Part shown: one piece after another, positions 6,940 to 10,562 of the stretch
Layout: the number at the start of each line of letters is the position of its first letter
How positions within the stretch are numbered: the stretch's first letter is position 1
The notes under the pieces: model-generated
Seen by the model: only the letters and a program-made list of their open reading frames with translations
Database searches by the model: none
Told to the model about the DNA's origin: nothing
Source: Syntrophobacteria bacterium
Lineage (GTDB): Bacteria; Desulfobacterota; Syntrophobacteria; JARFUL01
Assembly (NCBI GenBank): GCA_029289015.1
Contig: JARFUL010000034.1
Span: 1-10,562 of the forward strand
DNA length: 10,562 bases
Reading direction: 5' to 3'
Translations under genes and position numbers: made by a program

Positions 6940-7659
6940 TCAATCGTCGAGGGATTCAAGCCGGGACGCAAGGGACCAGAGCGCGCGGGCCGCGGCCTCG
7001 AGCAAAGCCCCGCCCTTCTCAGGGGACGCGGCCCCGGGGTCGCCCCATACCCCGCCGGGCCAGTACCTTCTCTTGTCCCTCACCAGGATATGCTTCGGGA
7101 AGGTGGGATATTCCTCGGCCGCGCGGCCCTTTACCAGGTGGGGGGCGAAATGGAGCACAAGGGAGGTCTCCACCTCCCCCGCGTGGGAGTCGCGTTCGGT
7201 CTCAGCGATCTCGGCCCACGCGGGCCCGGCAAGGTCCAAGAGGGAAGCCACCGCGACCTTAATATCCTCGAGCTCCGAAAGGAGCTCTTCCCCGGCCTCC
7301 ACCAGCGCGGCCATGTGGGTTCCCCCCGCGTGGCCCGAGAGCAGGATGAAGTTCCTGAGCCCCTGGCGGTAAAAGTCATGGGCCAAATCTTTCACCAGGC
7401 CCCTCAGGGTGTTGCCCCGGATGGAGACCGTGCCCGGGTGGTTGGCGGTGGACCTGCACATCCCGTAGGGCACCGCGGGCGCGACAAAGAGGTCCCCCAG
7501 CCTGGACGCGGCCCTGGCCGCCTTTTCCGCGGTCATGGTGTCGGTCGCGAGGGGAAGATGGGGGCCGTGCTCCTCCAGGGAGCCGAAGGGGATGACAATA
7601 CTCCTCGTCTTTTCGAGCCCCCCTGCAAACTCATCCATTGTCAGCTCTTCGATGATCAT
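6940..7659 (-). CDS. Creatininase-family metal-dependent amidohydrolase
   Basis: This family hydrolyses amide or cyclic amide bonds with two metal ions; members include creatininase, MftE (mycofactocin) and ArfB (archaeal FAPy deformylase). With ATG at 7659 the protein has 239 aa, a normal family length. Glu29, His31 and Asp40 in the GSLEEHGPHLPLATDT block match creatininase ligands Glu34, His36 and Asp45. SGHAGGTH (108-115) gives His110 for His120. DSHAGEVETS (157-166) carries the later conserved His/Glu pair. The position of creatininase Glu122 is Gly112, as in many family members that are not creatininases, so creatinine is an unlikely substrate. An in-frame ATG at 7716 is rejected because it lies inside a candidate -10 element; the chosen ATG has AAGGA upstream with about 9-nt spacing and starts with the typical IIEELT segment. 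It is the first gene of a probable pair with the U32 gene. Confidence 0.9.
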   Translation of the reverse strand: MIIEELTMDEFAGGLEKTRSIVIPFGSLEEHGPHLPLATDTMTAEKAARAASRLGDLFVAPAVPYGMCRSTANHPGTVSIRGNTLRGLVKDLAHDFYRQGLRNFILLSGHAGGTHMAALVEAGEELLSELEDIKVAVASLLDLAGPAWAEIAETERDSHAGEVETSLVLHFAPHLVKGRAAEEYPTFPKHILVRDKRRYWPGGVWGDPGAASPEKGGALLEAAARALWSLASRLESLDD

Positions 7660-7714
7660 GGGACACGGTCCTTCAGGGTCAAGGCTTCCAAGCGTCCAAA
7701 TCCCGCGCCAGTGC

Positions 7715-7743
7715 ATCTTAACAGCCTTTTAAAATTGAGACAA
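7715..7743 (-). promoter_or_regulatory. Candidate sigma-70-type promoter for creatininase-U32 pair
   Basis: On the minus strand, TTGTCT (7743-7738) and TAAGAT (7720-7715) are separated by 17 nt. Each matches its consensus hexamer at four of six positions. The spacer is unusually AT-rich for this window (it includes TTTTAAAA at 7727-7734). Transcription would start near 7708, leaving a leader of about 50 nt before the ATG at 7659. The organism's sigma factor preferences are unknown. Confidence 0.42.
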
Positions 7744-7753
7744 GGCCGGCCTT
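7742..7753. promoter_or_regulatory. 12-bp perfect palindrome between divergent promoters
   Basis: AAGGCCGGCCTT at 7742-7753 is its own reverse complement. It overlaps two bases of the minus-strand -35 candidate and ends 14 bp before the plus-strand -35 candidate, a position from which a dimeric regulator could affect both directions. No regulator gene is adjacent. A GC-rich 8-mer core can arise by chance, so an operator role is only a suggestion. Confidence 0.3.
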
Positions 7754-7767
7754 TAGATGGAAACAGC

Positions 7768-7795
7768 TTGAACCAAAGGGCTCCTAAACGATAAT
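7768..7795 (+). promoter_or_regulatory. Candidate sigma-70-type promoter for glgP
   Basis: TTGAAC (7768-7773; four of six) and GATAAT (7790-7795; five of six) are separated by 16 nt, in an AT-rich island that stands out from the surrounding GC-rich DNA. Transcription would start near 7802, about 30 nt before the glgP ATG, leaving room for the strong GGAGGA ribosome binding site at 7819-7824. Confidence 0.55.
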
Positions 7796-7831
7796 ATAAC
7801 TCACCAATATCATACGGGGGAGGACCGCTTA

Positions 7832-9445
7832 ATGAAAGTCGCGTACTTCACCATGGAGATCGGCCTGAGTGAGAACCTCCCCACCTATTCCGGTGGGCTG
7901 GGCATCCTGGCCGGAGACCACGTCAAGTCTTCCGCGGATTTGGGTGTACCGCTGGTCGCGGTGACCCTGCTCTACAAGAGAGGCTACTTCGTCCAGAACC
8001 TCACCCCGGATGGAGACCAGCTGGAGCTCTACCCGCTCTTCGACCCCCGGGCCTTCATGGAGCCGCTGCCCCTCAAGATACGCCTCAACCTCTACGGGCG
8101 CACCGTAGCGGTGGGGGTCTGGAAGCACAACTACAAGGGCATGAAATCCTCGGTGCCGGTCTACTTCCTCGACACGGACCTCTCGGACAACACCGAGGAG
8201 GACCGGCTCATCACCCAGTATCTCTACGGCGGGGACGATCACACCCGCATCACCCAGGAGGCGGTGCTCGGAATAGCCGGGCCCCAGGTTCTCAAGAGGC
8301 TGGGCGAGAAGGTCTCCACCTATCACATGAACGAGGGCCACGCCGCGTTTTTGACCCTGCATCTACTGAACGAGCTGGGGGACATTGACGCGGTGAGGAA
8401 CCTGTGCGTGTTCACCACCCACACCCCGGTCCCCGCGGGCCACGACACCTTCTCCTACGACCTGGCCAGGGAAGCGCTGGGGGACTTTTTGCCCGCGAAT
8501 ATCAAGGAGCTCGCGGGCACGGACAAGCTGAACATGACCCTTTTGGCCCTCAACCTTAGCCGCCACGCCAACGGGGTGAGCGAGCTCCACGGCCAGGTCT
8601 CCAGGGAGATGTTCCCCGGCTACGACATCGGCCACGTGACCAACGGGGTCCACCACCTCACCTGGACCGGCCCGGAGTTCAAGAACCTCTTCGACCAGTT
8701 CATGCCCCACTGGCGGGAATACCCCGAGGTTCTGGCCACCGCGCACCGCATCCCGGACGAGCTGCTCGTCCAGGCGAAGCTCAAGGCCAAAAGGAGGCTC
8801 ATCAACTATGTAAACTCCTTTACCAACGCGGGCCTCTCCGAGGAGTTCCTCACCGTGGTCTTCGCTCGCCGGGCCGCGGCCTACAAGAGGGCCACGCTCT
8901 TCTTCTCAGACATGGAGAGGCTGCTCAACCTGTCCAAGGTCCGGGTGCAGTTCATCTTCGCGGGCAAGGCCCACCCCAAGGACGGCGCGGGCAAGGAGCT
9001 CATCAAGGAGATAATCCACGAGGGCATGAGGTACGAGGGCAGGCTGAAGCTCGTCTACCTGGAGAACTACGCGATGTGGCTGGGCGCGCTCCTCACCGCG
9101 GGCTCGGACATCTGGCTCAACAACCCCCGAAGGCCCAGGGAGGCCTCGGGCACCAGCGGGATGAAGGTCTGCTTCAACGGCGGGATAAACATGTCGGTGC
9201 AGGACGGCTGGTGGCGGGAGATATGCAGGCACAGGGGCAACGGCTGGGCCATCGGCGACGACGAGGACACCCCGGACGAGGAGACCTCGCAGGACTTCTA
9301 CGACGTTCTGGAGGACGCGGTGAACACCTACTACGTCAACCAGGCCAAGTGGATAAACATCATGAAGAACTCCATCGCGGAGTGCTGCCCCTATTTCAAC
9401 ACCCACCGCATGGTTAAGGAGTACGCGGAAAAATTCTACCTATGA
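7832..9445 (+). CDS. glgP: Alpha-glucan (glycogen) phosphorylase, short GT35 form
   Basis: This PLP enzyme releases glucose 1-phosphate from the non-reducing end of glycogen or maltodextrin. The 537-aa protein belongs to the short alpha-glucan phosphorylase group rather than the approximately 800-aa GlgP/MalP type. It starts at AYFTMEIGLSENLPTYSGGLG (first 24 residues), the point where longer members begin after an N-terminal DUF3417 domain, which is absent. YHMNEGHAAF (164-173), THTPVPAGHD (196-205) and HVTNGVHHLTW (268-278) mark the N-terminal half. FARRAAAYKR (344-353) has the phosphate/PLP-site Arg and Lys. EASGTSGMK (437-445) ends in Lys445, the expected PLP Schiff-base lysine, followed by NGGINMSVQDGWW. 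The end FNTHRMVKEYAEKFY is a normal family C-terminus, so it looks complete. GGAGGA at 7819-7824 is 7 nt upstream of the ATG. No other glycogen gene is in the window. Confidence 0.95.
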   Translation: MKVAYFTMEIGLSENLPTYSGGLGILAGDHVKSSADLGVPLVAVTLLYKRGYFVQNLTPDGDQLELYPLFDPRAFMEPLPLKIRLNLYGRTVAVGVWKHNYKGMKSSVPVYFLDTDLSDNTEEDRLITQYLYGGDDHTRITQEAVLGIAGPQVLKRLGEKVSTYHMNEGHAAFLTLHLLNELGDIDAVRNLCVFTTHTPVPAGHDTFSYDLAREALGDFLPANIKELAGTDKLNMTLLALNLSRHANGVSELHGQVSREMFPGYDIGHVTNGVHHLTWTGPEFKNLFDQFMPHWREYPEVLATAHRIPDELLVQAKLKAKRRLINYVNSFTNAGLSEEFLTVVFARRAAAYKRATLFFSDMERLLNLSKVRVQFIFAGKAHPKDGAGKELIKEIIHEGMRYEGRLKLVYLENYAMWLGALLTAGSDIWLNNPRRPREASGTSGMKVCFNGGINMSVQDGWWREICRHRGNGWAIGDDEDTPDEETSQDFYDVLEDAVNTYYVNQAKWINIMKNSIAECCPYFNTHRMVKEYAEKFYL

Positions 9446-9488
9446 GCCGCTTCCCCAGCCCGGGCATACGAGCCGGAAGACGCGGCTC
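9444..9488. terminator. Hairpin in the convergent glgP/amidohydrolase gap
   Basis: GAGCCGC (9444-9450, overlapping the glgP stop) and GCGGCTC (9482-9488) form a perfect 7-bp stem. Inside it, TTCC (9451-9454) and GGAA (9475-9478) can pair after a 3-nt bulge, and CCGG/CCGG may add a further short stem. On the plus strand it is followed by TCTCTAG, pyrimidine-rich but not a true T-tract. On the minus strand a run of five T's comes about 8 nt later. It could serve as a shared terminator for both genes. Confidence 0.42.
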
Positions 9489-9491
9489 TCT

Positions 9492-10523
9492 CTAGTCTCG
9501 CGCAAGCCCCAAAAACCTCCTCGGGTTTAGCTCATAGATGTGCCTCAGGGTGTCTTCGTCCAGCCCGAGACCGTTCAGGTAGCCTATCTCCTCGGTCTTT
9601 TTCTCCCCCAGGCTAGAGAAGAACTGCTCGATGAGGATGCTCGTATACCTTCTTTTTTCCAGGAGATTCCTGTAGCCCGTCAGCATCCGGGAGATGTAGA
9701 TTGTATCCTCCCGGGGATTTTCGGTGAGCACCATGTCCGCGCCGAAGAGGAACCTCGTCTTGTATCTTCGGATGAGCTCCCCTATGAGGGAGGTGCGGCT
9801 GGAGATGAACTCCAGCGAGGGGTAAGCATACTCAAAGTACCCGAGGCTCACGTCGGCATACACGTTTGGGTAGTTATCGAAGAGCTCCCTGATCCTTGCG
9901 GGCGTGATAAGCGACATCGCGAAGTGGGGCAGGTTGACCACCAGGTTGGGATGCGCGTCAAGGAGCCTCTTCAGCTCGGGCCAGTAGAGTCTCGCGTTCG
10001 CGTGGAACACAACGGGAATCCGGTTCTTCTCGCAGTAGGAGTAGACCCCCATGAGATGGGGAGCGTCCAGCGGTATCTTGAACCGGGTGTAGAAGTCGTA
10101 GTGGCCGTTGTAGAGCTTGAGCCCGGTGCCGCCCCTTTCAATGAAGCCCTTGAGCTTTTCAAGCATGTCTATATCGTCGGGCGCGAAGGTCGCGAAGCCG
10201 AAAAAGACGCCCAGGTGTCTCTTTTGTATCTCTAAGATCTCTTCGTTGTTCGCGTCCGGGTCGGTGAACCCTTTTTTACTATCCTGGACATCGCCCAGGA
10301 GCTCCTCCGGGCTCGCCACAAGCATCATGCCGGATACGCCGGCCCCGGCCATCGCGCGCAAAAGCTTCGGCACGCATTTTATCGACTCCACGTGCTCGTG
10401 CGCGTCTATTATCCTGAACTTATCCGCCCGGACCCTTGGGGCCTCTTTGGGCGCTCCGGCCCCGGCCCTGCCCCCAAGAGCGAAGAGCGAGATGAGAAGG
10501 ATCGCGAGGATTCTCGGTTTCAT
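9492..10523 (-). CDS. Secreted amidohydrolase-family (amidohydrolase 2) metal-dependent hydrolase
   Basis: This 343-aa protein is a TIM-barrel metal hydrolase of the ACMSD/amidohydrolase-2 type; known members hydrolyse or decarboxylate small organic acids, and the substrate here is unknown. Residues 1-23 look like a Sec signal peptide: KPR, then ILAILLISLFALGG, then a small-residue AGA cleavage site. The mature enzyme should therefore be periplasmic or exported, which is uncommon for this family. The metal site is intact: Asp40-x-His42-x-His44 (DAHEH), His174 (VVFHAN), His200 (NLPHFA) and Asp263 (LFGADM). Lys136 in GLKLYNG is the strand residue conserved in relatives. The C-terminal NPRRFLGL is the usual family ending. 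ATG at 10523 is preceded by a weak GAGG only 4 nt away, and little upstream sequence is available. It converges on glgP; no partner gene is visible. Confidence 0.87.
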   Translation of the reverse strand: MKPRILAILLISLFALGGRAGAGAPKEAPRVRADKFRIIDAHEHVESIKCVPKLLRAMAGAGVSGMMLVASPEELLGDVQDSKKGFTDPDANNEEILEIQKRHLGVFFGFATFAPDDIDMLEKLKGFIERGGTGLKLYNGHYDFYTRFKIPLDAPHLMGVYSYCEKNRIPVVFHANARLYWPELKRLLDAHPNLVVNLPHFAMSLITPARIRELFDNYPNVYADVSLGYFEYAYPSLEFISSRTSLIGELIRRYKTRFLFGADMVLTENPREDTIYISRMLTGYRNLLEKRRYTSILIEQFFSSLGEKKTEEIGYLNGLGLDEDTLRHIYELNPRRFLGLARD

Positions 10524-10562
10524 GAAGCCTCTAGGAGCCCGGGTGAATTCATGGGAAAGCCC

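Noticed and set aside
6933..6971. TTG start adding 13 residues to the U32 protein
   Set aside because: The extra residues do not fit the family, which starts near ELLAPAGD, and the extension would overlap the end of the creatininase gene; the ATG at 6932 is preferred.
7660..7716. Upstream ATG adding 19 residues to the creatininase-family protein
   Set aside because: It overlaps the candidate -10 element, and the extra residues have no match to the family; the ATG at 7659 has a plausible ribosome binding site.
6895..7794. Plus-strand open frame of 299 codons spanning the creatininase gene and the divergent control region
   Set aside because: It is antisense to the creatininase-family gene, runs through the promoter region, and has no recognisable domain.
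1..10562. Mobile element, CRISPR array, tRNA or phage gene
   Set aside because: I read the gaps and gene ends for direct repeats, terminal inverted repeats, spaced repeats and tRNA-like stems and found none; all genes are ordinary housekeeping or metabolic types.

Overview
The window comes from a GC-rich bacterial chromosome. It holds eight complete protein genes and the 3' end of a ninth. They are tightly packed, and the largest intergenic gap is about 170 bp. I see no rRNA, tRNA, CRISPR array, insertion sequence or phage gene. The L7/L12-like/transmembrane protein and the Sec-exported hydrolase fit a Gram-negative envelope. The short alpha-glucan phosphorylase, DUF72, U32 and creatininase-family genes, plus heavy use of AGG arginine codons, would suit a deltaproteobacterial (Desulfobacterota-like) or related lineage. 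That placement is a low-confidence inference.

Left block, all plus strand (1-3588). It opens with the C-terminal biotinyl domain of a biotin-dependent carboxylase or decarboxylase. Next comes a LarA-family (DUF2088) nickel-dependent 2-hydroxyacid racemase homologue with the nickel/pincer-cofactor residues intact, then an NAD-dependent malate dehydrogenase (mdh), then a DUF72/YecE TIM-barrel protein. If the biotin protein belongs to a pyruvate carboxylase or oxaloacetate decarboxylase, the first three genes form a C4-acid module: pyruvate/oxaloacetate interconversion, oxaloacetate/(S)-malate oxidoreduction, and possibly malate racemisation. A strong hairpin with a short T-rich tail separates the biotin gene from the racemase gene.

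Middle block (3704-7659). A plus-strand membrane protein has a cytosolic N-terminal domain resembling the ribosomal L7/L12 C-terminal fold, one transmembrane helix and a large extracytoplasmic domain that I cannot assign. It converges on a minus-strand pair: a creatininase-family metalloamidase, then, 7 nt downstream, a long U32-family protein of the RlhA type (23S rRNA cytidine hydroxylation), probably co-transcribed.

Right block (7660-10523). A compact divergent control region of about 170 bp carries a candidate promoter in each direction and a 12-bp perfect palindrome between them. It drives the creatininase/U32 pair leftward and an alpha-glucan phosphorylase (GT35) rightward. The phosphorylase converges on a minus-strand secreted amidohydrolase; a hairpin in the 46-bp gap could terminate the phosphorylase transcript.

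Nothing here is an obvious defence system or mobile element. The points most worth following are the racemase-mdh coupling, the membrane-anchored L7/L12-like protein, and the creatininase-U32 gene pair.
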